From positions 16,992 through 75,559 of the forward strand of contig JANWYI010000009.1 of NCBI GenBank assembly GCA_025055255.1: 58,568 nt of DNA, in the 5' to 3' direction. The notes beneath the pieces are model-generated. The model ran no database searches. It was not told the origin of the DNA and saw only the letters and a list, made by a program, of their open reading frames with translations. This document shows, one piece after another, positions 23,370 through 32,111 of this stretch (its first letter is position 1; each line of letters begins with the position of its first letter). Origin of the DNA: Anaerolineae bacterium (GTDB lineage: Bacteria > Chloroflexota > Anaerolineae > Aggregatilineales > UBA2796). Both the position numbers and the translations under genes were made by a program.

Positions 23370-25043
23370 GTGATCTCAACCAATCTCAGCCAACCGAATG
23401 CCTCACAAGCTGTCCTGAAGTGTGATAGCGTGCGCCTGCGCTACCTAATGATGGCAGCGCTCGTCTGGCTTGAGCAGCACGCTGAGCAGATCAATGCCTT
23501 AAACGTCTTCCCTGTGCCGGATGGCGACACAGGCACGAACATGCTCTTGACGCTGCGCGCTGCTGTAGCAGCGATTGCGCATGAAGAGCGGACAGCCATT
23601 GGCGACGTGGCAGCAAAACTCGCCTACGGCGCGCTGCACGGCTCGCGCGGGAACTCTGGCACAGCGCTCTCGCAGCTTTTGAGCGGTATTGCTGAAGTGT
23701 TGCGCGGCGCTGCTGAGCTGGATGCGTCGCTCTTAGTGCGTGCTTTCAGGCGCGCCGTAGAGGTTGCCTACGCCACTTTCCCGAAACCTGTGGAAGGCAC
23801 GATCTTGACCGTTGCACGGGCTGTGAGCGAGGCGGTCGCGCGGGCTGCTGAGCAGACAGACGACTTGCGGCGCATTTTTCTGGCAGGCTTGGAAGGTGGC
23901 AGGCAGGCATTAGCTGAGACGCCGCGCCTGTTGCCGATTTTGGCGCAGGCAGGCGTGGTCGACTCAGGCGGTCAAGGCTTGATCGTGATCATGGAAGGCA
24001 TGGCGCGTCTGTTTGACGACCAGAGCGGTATGACGACGTCGCTGACTATGCCAATGGCGCTTAGCGCTGAGTCGCTTGACGCAGCTTTCGCGCTCTCTGA
24101 GGAAGCTAGTCAAGACGGCTTCGGCTACGACGTGCAGTACATGCTCTACGGCGAAAACCTGGACGTAGACGCAATTCGCGCCGCGATCAGCGCAATGGGC
24201 GCCTCGCCAATCGTGGTCGGCACACCAGAGGCTGTCAAGGTGCATGTTCACGTGCCTGATCCGAGCGTGCCGCTCGCCTATGGCGAGTCGCTAGGCAGGC
24301 TGAGCGAGGTGGTAGTCGAGAACATGCAGGCGCAGAGCGATGCCTACCGCGCCGCGCGTCTTGTTGCCAGTCATAGTGCTGAGATTGCTGTGATCAGCGT
24401 CGCCTATGGCGAAGGAATCGGGCAAGTTTTCCGCGATCTAGGCGCGCGCTTGCTGTCAGGCGGTCAGACCATGAATCCGAGCGTCGGCGAGTTTTTGGAC
24501 GCCATGCGCGCGGCGAACGCGGCGCAAGTCATCTTGCTGCCGAACAATCCAAACGTGCTCGTGACGGCGCAGCAAGCGGCAAAGCTGGCTGAGCGCGAAC
24601 TTGGCTGCCGAGTTGCAGTCGTCCCGACGCGCAGCCTGCCACAAGGCATCGCCGCAATGATCGCATGGCAAGCAGACGGCGACTTTGAAGCGGTCTGTGC
24701 AGCAATGCATGACGCGGCGCAACAAGTGCGCACAGGTGAGGTCACAACTGCCACGCGCGAGGCGTCTCTGAACGGTCTGCACATACATAGCGGACAGATC
24801 ATTGGTTTGTTGGACGATCAGCTGGTCAGCGCAGGCGACTCAGTCGAGCGCGTCCTATGCGACGTCCTTGCGCAGGCACAGGCAGAGCGCTACGAGGTGA
24901 TCACGCTCTACTATGGCAACTTGGTCACAGTACCTGAGGCTGAGTTAGCAGCTGAGACTGTCCGTCAACACTACCCTCAGCAAGAGGTGACGCTCTTGTA
25001 CGGCGGTCAGCCGTACTATCACTACATCATCAGCGTTGAATGA
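23370..25043 (+). CDS. FakA/YloV-like DAK2-domain fatty acid kinase
   Basis: 557 residues. The N-terminal DhaL (DAK2) nucleotide-binding domain carries the signature INALNVFPVPDGDTGTNM, GSRGNSGTALSQLLSG and VVDSGGQGLIVI. A middle domain and a C-terminal DegV-like domain follow (ITLYYGNLVTVPEAELAAET). FakA phosphorylates fatty acids held by a FakB protein, feeding them to phospholipid synthesis; no fakB is in the window. The start is a GTG at 23370 whose bases overlap the TGA of a six-codon upstream reading frame (23353-23373) with its own AAAGG site. Translation may depend on coupling to it. Confidence 0.85.
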   Translation: MISTNLSQPNASQAVLKCDSVRLRYLMMAALVWLEQHAEQINALNVFPVPDGDTGTNMLLTLRAAVAAIAHEERTAIGDVAAKLAYGALHGSRGNSGTALSQLLSGIAEVLRGAAELDASLLVRAFRRAVEVAYATFPKPVEGTILTVARAVSEAVARAAEQTDDLRRIFLAGLEGGRQALAETPRLLPILAQAGVVDSGGQGLIVIMEGMARLFDDQSGMTTSLTMPMALSAESLDAAFALSEEASQDGFGYDVQYMLYGENLDVDAIRAAISAMGASPIVVGTPEAVKVHVHVPDPSVPLAYGESLGRLSEVVVENMQAQSDAYRAARLVASHSAEIAVISVAYGEGIGQVFRDLGARLLSGGQTMNPSVGEFLDAMRAANAAQVILLPNNPNVLVTAQQAAKLAERELGCRVAVVPTRSLPQGIAAMIAWQADGDFEAVCAAMHDAAQQVRTGEVTTATREASLNGLHIHSGQIIGLLDDQLVSAGDSVERVLCDVLAQAQAERYEVITLYYGNLVTVPEAELAAETVRQHYPQQEVTLLYGGQPYYHYIISVE

Positions 25044-25056
25044 GCGCGCCATGTGT

Positions 25057-25062
25057 TATAAT
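25057..25062 (+). promoter_or_regulatory. -10 element of the M50 protease operon
   Basis: A perfect TATAAT. TTGAAT at 25036-25041 is the nearest -35 and leaves a short 15-bp spacer. Confidence 0.45.
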
Positions 25063-25078
25063 GCGCACAGGTCATTTA

Positions 25079-25109
25079 CAGTGCGCATCGTGTATAGCGC
25101 GACGCACTG
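25079..25109 (+). promoter_or_regulatory. Leader hairpin next to the M50 ribosome site
   Basis: CAGTGCG (25079-25085) pairs with CGCACTG (25103-25109), immediately before the AAGGAG site at 25110-25115. It could influence translation initiation. Confidence 0.4.
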
Positions 25110-25126
25110 AAGGAGTGTAAAAGCGC

Positions 25127-25810
25127 GTGTTTGGCACAGATTTCTTCGTCATTGGGCAGATCAGCACAGGCTTAAATTTGATCATCGGACGCCTGCTCGC
25201 CACAGCGCTTGTGCTGCTCATCGCCATGACCGTGCATGAGTTTGCGCACAACTACGTCGGCTATCGCATGGGCGATCCGACGCCGCGCGACTTGGGACGG
25301 CTGACGCTCAATCCGTTCGTGCATATCAACTGGATCGGCTGGGCAATGTGGTTGCTGATCGGCTTTGGCATTCTCGGCTCAGCGCCGATCAGCGAGTGGC
25401 GGATGCGCGACAGGCGCTGGGGCTATTTTTGGGCAGTGGCTGCCGGTCCGCTCTCAAATTTAGCGTTAGCAGCTTTTGCAGCGCTGCTTTACCGTTTCGG
25501 CATGTGGCAGTTTGAGTTCTTCAGCCGCACGGATTTCTTTTTCAACCTCAACCAGTTCATGACGCTCTTTTTCAGCTTCAACTTGCTGCTCTTTCTGTTC
25601 AATCTGTTACCCTTCTTTCCGTTTGACGGCTGGCATATGTTGCGCAAGCTGTTGCCGCCACGCGAGGCGAGCGTCCTAGAGCGCTACCAGCAGGAGAGCA
25701 TGTATGTGTTTTTCGGCTTGCTAATTCTATCGTTCATCGGTTTCGATATCTTCGGTATCTTCTTAAATCCGCCATACGCCTTCATCTCGCGGTTGTTGCT
25801 GGGTTTCTAG
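25127..25810 (+). CDS. M50 (site-2 protease type) intramembrane metalloprotease
   Basis: 227 residues, mostly hydrophobic. The zinc-binding HEFAH motif is in the second helix (residues 37-41: MTVHEFAHNYVGY), and the third ligand lies in LLPFFPFDGW, the usual NPDG-like motif with Asn replaced. These define the short, PDZ-less group of bacterial site-2 protease homologues, whose substrates are mostly unknown. The start is GTG with AAGGAG upstream. It leads a closely spaced run of five genes ending at 29537. Confidence 0.88.
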   Translation: MFGTDFFVIGQISTGLNLIIGRLLATALVLLIAMTVHEFAHNYVGYRMGDPTPRDLGRLTLNPFVHINWIGWAMWLLIGFGILGSAPISEWRMRDRRWGYFWAVAAGPLSNLALAAFAALLYRFGMWQFEFFSRTDFFFNLNQFMTLFFSFNLLLFLFNLLPFFPFDGWHMLRKLLPPREASVLERYQQESMYVFFGLLILSFIGFDIFGIFLNPPYAFISRLLLGF

Positions 25811-25814
25811 GTGC

Positions 25815-26333
25815 ATGACAGCTGTCTCGCGTTTGCGGCAAGGCGCACGGGCGCTCTTTGCATGGCTACAGCCAGTGGACGACAACTTAGCAGCGCAAAT
25901 CCTACCGCCAAACCTGTTGCCGCTCTTTCTGAGGATGCGCCGCACTGAACGCCAACATAGCTTGAATGTGCTGCGGACGTTGCAACGGCGCGGTTGTGTG
26001 CACCCTGCTGTCTGGCAAGCGGCTCTGCTGCACGACTGTGGCAAAGCGCGCTATCCGTTTCCACTCTGGCAACGCGCTCTCGTGGTGCTTGTCGGCGGTA
26101 TTTGGCGCGAGCGCGCCAAACGCTGGGGAAGCGGCGCGCCGCGCGGCTGGCGCCGTCCCTTTGTGATTCGGCAACAGCATCCACAGTGGAGCGCAGAGGC
26201 GGTCGCAGCGCACGGCGGCGATCCGCTTGTCGTTCAGCTTATTGCCAAGCACGCTGAGAAACTGACAAGCGCTCCGCGTGATGATTTCGAACGGCTCCTG
26301 CAAGCGTTGCAGGACGCCGATAACGCAAATTGA
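25815..26333 (+). CDS. HD-domain phosphohydrolase-like protein
   Basis: 172 residues. HD metal-binding residues can be seen: His48 (RTERQHSLNVLRTL), His73-Asp74 (QAALLHDCGK) and a late Asp (LQALQDADNAN). HD proteins hydrolyse phosphate esters of nucleotides; this short form lacks other domains, so the substrate is open. The start is 4 bp after the protease stop, which implies co-transcription. Confidence 0.75.
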   Translation: MTAVSRLRQGARALFAWLQPVDDNLAAQILPPNLLPLFLRMRRTERQHSLNVLRTLQRRGCVHPAVWQAALLHDCGKARYPFPLWQRALVVLVGGIWRERAKRWGSGAPRGWRRPFVIRQQHPQWSAEAVAAHGGDPLVVQLIAKHAEKLTSAPRDDFERLLQALQDADNAN

Positions 26334-26359
26334 GACGTTCGATAGGACTTTGACAAGTC

Positions 26360-27406
26360 ATGGCAAATGTAAACGTCACAGTTTTAGGCATGAATCGGCT
26401 CGGCACGTCCTTTGGCTTGGCGATACGCGCGCTTAACGGTAAGCCTGACCATAGGCACACATTCAAGGTCACAGGCTGCGATAGGCGCGCTGAGAACGTC
26501 CGCAAAGCGGCTGAGCTTGGCGCATTAGACGCACAGCAGCTCGATTTTGTCGCTGCAGTGCGCAACGCTGACATTGTATTGCTGTGCGTGCCATATAGCG
26601 AGACTGAGGACGTGCTGAAGCTGGTCGGCGGCGCGCTGAAAGCAGGTGCCGTGGTGTTGGACAGCGCGCCGCTCAAGGTGCCGTCGCTGGCGTGGGCAGA
26701 GCGCTACTTGTTACGCGACTCCGACGGCGATCAGCAAGCGTACCTAGTTGGAATCACGCCGATCCTGAATCCAAGTTATCTCGGCTTGCCTGAAGACTCG
26801 CCTGAGAGCGGACGCGCTGACCTGTTCCAAGACGGCGTGATGATCATCGCGCCTGCGCCGAACTGTCCACCAGACGCCGTGCAACTGGTCAGCGACCTGA
26901 GCGATTTGCTCGGCGTGAAAGTTCACTTTACTGACCCTGCTGAGCATGACAGCATCGCTGCTGGCATGGAAGGCTTGCCGCTCTTGCTGCAGGTGGCACT
27001 CTTCAAGGCGCTGCGCGACTCGCCGTCATGGAAAGACGCGCAATGGTTCGGCAATCCGTCGTTCGTGTTAGCGACGTATCGCCTGATTGAGAGCGATCCT
27101 GAGGCGCTTGGCGCTTTGCTCTACCGCAATCGGCAAAACCTGATGCATCGGCTGGACGCACTCATGGCACAATTGGCGCACCTGCGCGACATGCTGCAAG
27201 TCGAGGACGATCTGCTGATTGGCGAGCTATTCCAAGCTGCTATGAACGACTACGCTGAGTGGCACATGGCACGCCTGCGCAACAAATACAACACTGAGCC
27301 TGACCTGAGCGAAGCAGCTGACCAAGCGCGCAGCTCGCTCTCGCTTTTTGGCGCCTTCCTGCCAAGTTTCCGTCCGCGCGGCAAAGAGAAGAAGAGTCGC
27401 CGATGA
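26360..27406 (+). CDS. Prephenate/arogenate dehydrogenase-like NAD(P)-binding protein
   Basis: 348 residues. The N-terminal Rossmann domain (VTVLGMNRLGTSFGLAIRAL, GCDRRAENVRKAAELGA, ADIVLLCVPYSE) and the helical C-terminal domain match the TyrA-like superfamily. TyrA oxidatively decarboxylates prephenate in tyrosine synthesis. The catalytic His of true TyrA is not obvious here, and no aromatic pathway genes adjoin, so it may be a related dehydrogenase. It overlaps the next gene by 4 bp. Confidence 0.7.
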   Translation: MANVNVTVLGMNRLGTSFGLAIRALNGKPDHRHTFKVTGCDRRAENVRKAAELGALDAQQLDFVAAVRNADIVLLCVPYSETEDVLKLVGGALKAGAVVLDSAPLKVPSLAWAERYLLRDSDGDQQAYLVGITPILNPSYLGLPEDSPESGRADLFQDGVMIIAPAPNCPPDAVQLVSDLSDLLGVKVHFTDPAEHDSIAAGMEGLPLLLQVALFKALRDSPSWKDAQWFGNPSFVLATYRLIESDPEALGALLYRNRQNLMHRLDALMAQLAHLRDMLQVEDDLLIGELFQAAMNDYAEWHMARLRNKYNTEPDLSEAADQARSSLSLFGAFLPSFRPRGKEKKSRR

Positions 27407-28650
27407 TCCGCGCAGTTATTTTCGACTTTGGCGGCGTGCTAATGCGCACACAGGACGACTCTGGCAGGCGCGCTTGGGAAAGCCGCCTCAACCTTGCGCA
27501 CGGCGCGCTGGAGCGCCTTGTGCATGGCAGTAATCTGTGGATCGAGGCGCAGCGCGGGTCACTCTCACCAGAGGCGTATTGGCAAGCACTTGGTGAGCAG
27601 CTCAACCTGAGCGGCGCCGATCTGGAGCAGCTGCGCTACGACTATTTCAGAGGCGATGTGCTGGACGAGTCGCTCGTTGCGCTGATTGATCGGCTGCGCG
27701 AGCGTGGCTTGCGGCTCGGTTTGCTCAGCAACGACTCAACAGCTCTGGCTGAGAAATTGGAACGGCTTGATTTGTACCGTCACTTTGACGCGGTTGCCAT
27801 TTCAGCACAGATCGGCGCGCTCAAGCCTGAGCCAGAGGCATTCCGCGCCATTGCTCAGGCGCTTGACGTCAGCCTGCCAGAGTGCATTTTCATTGATGAC
27901 AACACTGCCAATGTTGATGGCGCCAAGAGCGTCGGCATGCATAGTATTCGTTTCACAGCCGATCTTGACCTTGAAGCGGCGCTTGAGCCGCTGCTGAACG
28001 ATCCACGTGCCGTGACCAAAGCGCTCATCTTCGACTTTGGCAACGTGCTGGACATCCCTGATGACTGGGAAACATGGTTTGCGCAGCGCGAGGCGCTTGT
28101 CGCGCCGTATGGCATCAGCGGCGAGGCGATCTGGTATGCGCTCTACCATAGCGAGGCATGGCAACAGGTCAAAGTCGGCGCTATCAGCTATGAGACGTAC
28201 CTTGAGCAGGTGCTGGCGCCGCTCAATTTGCCTGACCATGCAGCGCGCCTAGCGTTCGTCAAACGCCTGTTCGCAGGGCGCGACAGAATTCACCCTGAGA
28301 TGATGGCGCTACTGCGCGAGCTGAAGCCGCATTATCGCCTCGCGCTGCTCAGCAACGCATATCAGACCGATGTCTCCGCTTGGATGGCGCAATTTGGTCT
28401 ATCAGACATATTCGAAGTGGCGATCAGCTCAGCTGTGGTGCGCCTTGCCAAACCTGAGCCAGCGATCTACCATTTGGTCTTAGAGCAGTTGAACGTTCAG
28501 CCTGCTGAGGCGATCTTCATTGACGATCTGACGCGCAACACTTACGTAGCTGAGTCAATCGGCCTGCCGTGCATTGTCTTCAAGTCGCCTGAGCAGCTGC
28601 GCCATGCACTGGAATGGCGCGGCATTTTGCCTGTCAGGAGCGAAGTATGA
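27403..28650 (+). CDS. Double HAD-superfamily hydrolase (two fused domains)
   Basis: 415 residues made of two complete HAD-IA domains of the YihX-like type. Domain 1 (about 1-200) has motif I VIFDFGGVL, motif II LLSNDS, motif III Lys in ALKPEPEAF and motif IV FIDDNTANVDGA. Domain 2 (about 205-415) repeats them as LIFDFGNVL, LLSNAY, LAKPEPAIY and FIDDLTRNTYVA. All phosphatase residues are present in both halves. Such proteins dephosphorylate small phosphorylated metabolites; the substrate is unknown. The gene overlaps both neighbours by 4 bp (ATGA). Confidence 0.88.
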   Translation: MIRAVIFDFGGVLMRTQDDSGRRAWESRLNLAHGALERLVHGSNLWIEAQRGSLSPEAYWQALGEQLNLSGADLEQLRYDYFRGDVLDESLVALIDRLRERGLRLGLLSNDSTALAEKLERLDLYRHFDAVAISAQIGALKPEPEAFRAIAQALDVSLPECIFIDDNTANVDGAKSVGMHSIRFTADLDLEAALEPLLNDPRAVTKALIFDFGNVLDIPDDWETWFAQREALVAPYGISGEAIWYALYHSEAWQQVKVGAISYETYLEQVLAPLNLPDHAARLAFVKRLFAGRDRIHPEMMALLRELKPHYRLALLSNAYQTDVSAWMAQFGLSDIFEVAISSAVVRLAKPEPAIYHLVLEQLNVQPAEAIFIDDLTRNTYVAESIGLPCIVFKSPEQLRHALEWRGILPVRSEV

Positions 28651-29537
28651 TCATTCGCGTCTATCAACCTACTGATTGCCAAGCTGCGCTGAGCATCATC
28701 AACGCAGCCGCAGAAGTTGACCGCACGCGTCCGCTTTCAGCAGAGGCACTAACACTCAATCCGCAGGCGAATGCAGTGATCGCTTTTACGGCTGAAGGTG
28801 CAGCAGCTGCGTTTGCATGGTGGTGGCGTCGTGATGATCAGGACTACTTTTTAGAGGGCTGGGTGCATCCTGCCTTTCGGCGGCGCGGCTACGGCGGCGG
28901 CTTGCTCACAGCGGCTGAGGTCTTTGTGCGGCGGCATGGTGGCGGCACTTTGCGCGCGCGCGCCTATGAAGACATCACTGGCGCCAAAGTGCTTTTTGAG
29001 CGTAAAGGCTACACAGTTGAGCGGCGCTTTTACGCCATGCGCACGGCGCTCACGCCTGAGCGCGTGCTAGAGGCGGAACTGCCCAAAGGAATCAGCATTC
29101 GTACCTTTGAGCGCGGCGACCTTGACCTGCTTGTGGCGGCTGATAACGAGATTTTTGCCGATCACTGGGGAGCGACACAACGCGACCCTGAGACGTGGGA
29201 ACGTCACATGATTTTGAGCCGTCCGCACAATCCGCGCCTATGGCTCATCGCCTTTCGAGACAACGAAATTGTCGGCGAATGTCTGTGTGGCGCCAGTCAG
29301 TATGGCAACGCGCAAGACGGTTATATTTCAGTGGTAGGCGTGCGGCGCTCATGGCGCGGCTACGGTCTAGGACGTGCATTGCTGACCTACGGTTTGCGCG
29401 CCTTGCGCGATCACGGTTTTACAACGGCGAGCCTGCATGTCGACTCTGAGAACCACACGGCTGTCAACTTATACCGCAGCCTTGAGATGGACGTTGTGCG
29501 CACGCGGCTGCATTTCGTCAAGCGCGTCAAGCCTTAG
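28647..29537 (+). CDS. Tandem GNAT-domain acetyltransferase
   Basis: 296 residues with two GNAT folds. The first acetyl-CoA loop is in WVHPAFRRRGYGGGLL and the second in VGVRRSWRGYGLGRALLTYG, followed by VDSENHTAVNLYRSLEMDVV. The double-domain layout resembles mycothiol synthase, although mycothiol is not expected in this lineage, so only general N-acyltransferase activity is supported. The start ATG overlaps the HAD stop, with CAGGAG at 28635-28640. It converges with the PBP gene; the stops overlap. Confidence 0.85.
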   Translation: MIIRVYQPTDCQAALSIINAAAEVDRTRPLSAEALTLNPQANAVIAFTAEGAAAAFAWWWRRDDQDYFLEGWVHPAFRRRGYGGGLLTAAEVFVRRHGGGTLRARAYEDITGAKVLFERKGYTVERRFYAMRTALTPERVLEAELPKGISIRTFERGDLDLLVAADNEIFADHWGATQRDPETWERHMILSRPHNPRLWLIAFRDNEIVGECLCGASQYGNAQDGYISVVGVRRSWRGYGLGRALLTYGLRALRDHGFTTASLHVDSENHTAVNLYRSLEMDVVRTRLHFVKRVKP

Positions 29538-31735
29538 TTCGTTGAGGCAGTCGTTGGTGTGAGCTGATAGTACGCCTCGACCAAGCGCCGCGCAATTGGC
29601 GCCGCTATAGCCGAGCCTTCGCCGCTGCGCTCAACCAACACTACAAGCGCAATCTCAGGCGACTCAGCTGTTTTGCCTGCAAAGGCTGCGAACCAAGCAT
29701 GTGTGCCGCCTGTTGGCGTCTCAGCTGTGCCAGTCTTACCGCAGACCACAGCGCCGCGCAGTCCTTCAAAGACGAAGGTCGCCGTGCCGAGCGTACGATT
29801 AGTGGTCACCTCGCACATCGCCTCACGGATCGCCGCTAACGTCTCTGGCTTGAAGTCCAGCCGCTCAGCCTCAGGCTTAGCGATGAACGACGGCTCGCTG
29901 ATGATGCCGATTTTTTCTACCACATAAGGCTTGTAGAGGTAGCCGCCGTTGGCAATTGCTGCGACCATGCGCGCGATCTGTAGCGGCGTGACCACAACAT
30001 CGCCTTGACCGATTACGGCGTTCAGCGCGTCTGAGTTACGCCACTTGCGTCCGACAAGCTGCTCGTAGCGCGAAGGCTCTGGCAAGAGACCGACTGCTTC
30101 GGGCAAGTCGGTCATGCCGCTTGGCTTGCCAAAACCGAGTTTGCGCGCAACATCAGGCAAAATCTCAGGATCAGAGTTGCTCAGCGTCCAACCGAGGTGC
30201 CAGAAGTAGGTGTTGCATGAGCCAGTCAGCGCCTGCTTAAGCGTGATCGAGCCGTGCCTGCCTGCAGGCGTGCTGGCAATCCAGTCAGTGCGCGTACGGT
30301 CGCCAATTGGCGTGCCATTCCAAATGCCGCTACAGTAATAGCGCGTGTTCGGCGTGAATAAACCGCTTTCAATGCCGGCTGCCATACTGACAATCTTGAA
30401 GACTGAGCCGGGCGGATACTGTCCGAGCGTAGCACGATTGAAGGTCGGCTTGCGCGGATCGTTCATCCACTGGCGAATGAGCGCTTGTGCATTCGGCAAT
30501 GAACTGTTCGGGTTGAACGCCTCAACGTTAAATGTTGGATAATTGGCAAGCGCGAGGATAGCGCCTGTGTTCACATCAAGGACGACAGCAGCAGCGCCAG
30601 GCGAGATCGTGCCGAGTCCGCCGACTGTGAATGCTTGCTCTAGAATGCGCTGCGTCTCTGCCTGCATTCGTCGGTCCAAGGTCAGGTAGACGCTCTGACT
30701 CGGCACGCCAGGTCGCTCTGCCAGCGTGCGCACCACGACTCCATCTCTGCGCAGCACTAGCGACGCTTTGCCTTGCCCAGAGAGGACGCTCTCCAGTTGA
30801 CGCTCCACGCCATCAAGCCCGATAAGCGCATCGCGCGGATAGCCGCGCTTTTCCCACAGCTCAACCTGCTCAGCAGGAATTGCGCCGATGTATCCGATCA
30901 CGTGCGGCGCAAAGTCGCCCATCAGATAGCGCCGTGTTGGACGTGCCTCGTAGCGCAAGGTACAGTGTCGCTCCAATGCCTCGCGCACTTCGAAGAAACG
31001 TTCCTGCGCAATGACGCCGACTTCGTAGGCGAAGTCACGCCCTGTGTTGCCGCTGAGCAGGCGTGCTAACGTCTCAGCAGAGCGCGCAGGGAAGACGCGA
31101 GCCAGTTCAGCAAAACATGCCTCAGGGTTATCAGTTGGATAGCTGCGCGTGAGCAATGTGACTGCTAGAGTAATGCCGTTCATATCGGCGATCACCTCGC
31201 CTTCACGGTCGTAGATGTTGCCGCGCGTCAGGCGAGACTGGATCACGTCAAGAACGGCGCCATCTGCCATCTCAGCGAACAAATCGCCGCGCGACCATGC
31301 CACACGCCAGCCTTCCTCTGTGTTTACGAGGCGCATAATGCGGTCTTTATCCTCAAAACTACCGAAGGAGCTGGTCTCAAAGCGTAAATCATAGGCAACG
31401 GCTGCCTCGGCGCCGCGCAGTATGGCGCTGGCGAAGTTGTAGCGCAGTCCCTCAGGTTTCAGGGTCAGCCGCGCATGCGCTGCGCGGTAAAATGCCTCAA
31501 AGTCAGGCAACGGATAGGCGTCACGACTGTTGAGCGCCAAGAGCGCGTGCATGGCACTGAAATTTTCAAGGCGCCATGCGTTCAGGAAGTCAGCAGCGAC
31601 GCGCTGTGCCTCGCGCAAGGCGGTATCGCTGAAAATTGGTGCAGCAGTCGGCACGTCAAAGGCAGCGGTCGCGTCGGCGCTGCGACAGGCGCTCAAGAGA
31701 GCGGCAACGCAAGCGAACAAAAGCAGATATCTCAT
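29534..31735 (-). CDS. Class B penicillin-binding protein with lipobox and MecA_N-like domain
   Basis: About 733 residues from the ATG at 31735. The N terminus is a lipoprotein signal (LLLFACVAALLSACRSADA, Cys after LLSA), unlike the usual uncleaved anchor. A small NTF2-like domain follows (FLNAWRLENFSAMHALLAL), resembling the MecA N-terminal domain. Then come the PBP dimerisation domain and the transpeptidase with SxxK in PGSVFKIVS, SCN in LTGSCNTYFW and KTGTAETPTG. It cross-links peptidoglycan outside the membrane. The gene is monocistronic. Confidence 0.9.
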   Translation of the reverse strand: MRYLLLFACVAALLSACRSADATAAFDVPTAAPIFSDTALREAQRVAADFLNAWRLENFSAMHALLALNSRDAYPLPDFEAFYRAAHARLTLKPEGLRYNFASAILRGAEAAVAYDLRFETSSFGSFEDKDRIMRLVNTEEGWRVAWSRGDLFAEMADGAVLDVIQSRLTRGNIYDREGEVIADMNGITLAVTLLTRSYPTDNPEACFAELARVFPARSAETLARLLSGNTGRDFAYEVGVIAQERFFEVREALERHCTLRYEARPTRRYLMGDFAPHVIGYIGAIPAEQVELWEKRGYPRDALIGLDGVERQLESVLSGQGKASLVLRRDGVVVRTLAERPGVPSQSVYLTLDRRMQAETQRILEQAFTVGGLGTISPGAAAVVLDVNTGAILALANYPTFNVEAFNPNSSLPNAQALIRQWMNDPRKPTFNRATLGQYPPGSVFKIVSMAAGIESGLFTPNTRYYCSGIWNGTPIGDRTRTDWIASTPAGRHGSITLKQALTGSCNTYFWHLGWTLSNSDPEILPDVARKLGFGKPSGMTDLPEAVGLLPEPSRYEQLVGRKWRNSDALNAVIGQGDVVVTPLQIARMVAAIANGGYLYKPYVVEKIGIISEPSFIAKPEAERLDFKPETLAAIREAMCEVTTNRTLGTATFVFEGLRGAVVCGKTGTAETPTGGTHAWFAAFAGKTAESPEIALVVLVERSGEGSAIAAPIARRLVEAYYQLTPTTASTN

Positions 31736-31870
31736 GGTGCTTCTCGCTAAAGATGCATTAAGCAGCATTTCTACCACATTTCACCATGCTGGGAAACGTA
31801 CGAACGAGATACGCAGCCGTGCAACGTTTTTGTAGCGCATACTCAGGCGAGTAATTCCTTAAATCGCACC
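31736..31870. other. Intergenic stretch between the PBP gene and the rpsL promoter
   Basis: No reading frame, RNA gene or repeat is evident. It must hold the upstream control region of the minus-strand PBP gene, but I cannot name a convincing promoter there. Confidence 0.5.
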
Positions 31871-31899
31871 TTGACGTGCGCCTAACGCGGCACTATAAT
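31871..31899 (+). promoter_or_regulatory. Major promoter of the ribosomal supercluster
   Basis: TTGACG (31871-31876), 17-bp spacer, TATAAT (31894-31899). Predicted start is near 31906, giving a leader of about 205 nt before rpsL. Confidence 0.8.
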
Positions 31900-31924
31900 G
31901 CATCGGTGCTGTCAATAGGCGGAA

Positions 31925-32035
31925 CCCAACCTTGCGTGACAAGGCAATGGCTTCCGAATTGAGATTTGGTCACCAGTGGTGGAGCCATCCCGCCTGCCGT
32001 GCAGCTGTGCGTGGTGGCTCACCTTTTTGGTTGGG
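31925..32035 (+). ncRNA. Structured rpsL leader: candidate attenuator RNA
   Basis: A perfect 7-bp helix closes the domain (31925-31931 with 32029-32035). Inside are two competing hairpins. One pairs 31947-31954 with 31981-31988 (8 bp, one G-U). The other pairs 31978-31987 with 32015-32023 (9 bp, one bulge) and is followed directly by five Ts (32024-32028). They share 31981-31987, so only one can form. This is the arrangement of an antiterminator and terminator pair. Confidence 0.5.
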
Positions 32036-32111
32036 AAAGATGAGCGCAGCGCTCTAGCAGCTATACGCCCGTTGGTGCGCCTAAGAGAAAGATCGAGCAA
32101 CGGAGTGCTTC

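Noticed and set aside
27403-28650. Double HAD gene as two genes joined by a sequencing error
   Set aside because: The junction around codon 200 is smoothly in frame with normal codons, and no start codon with a ribosome site is seen for a second gene.
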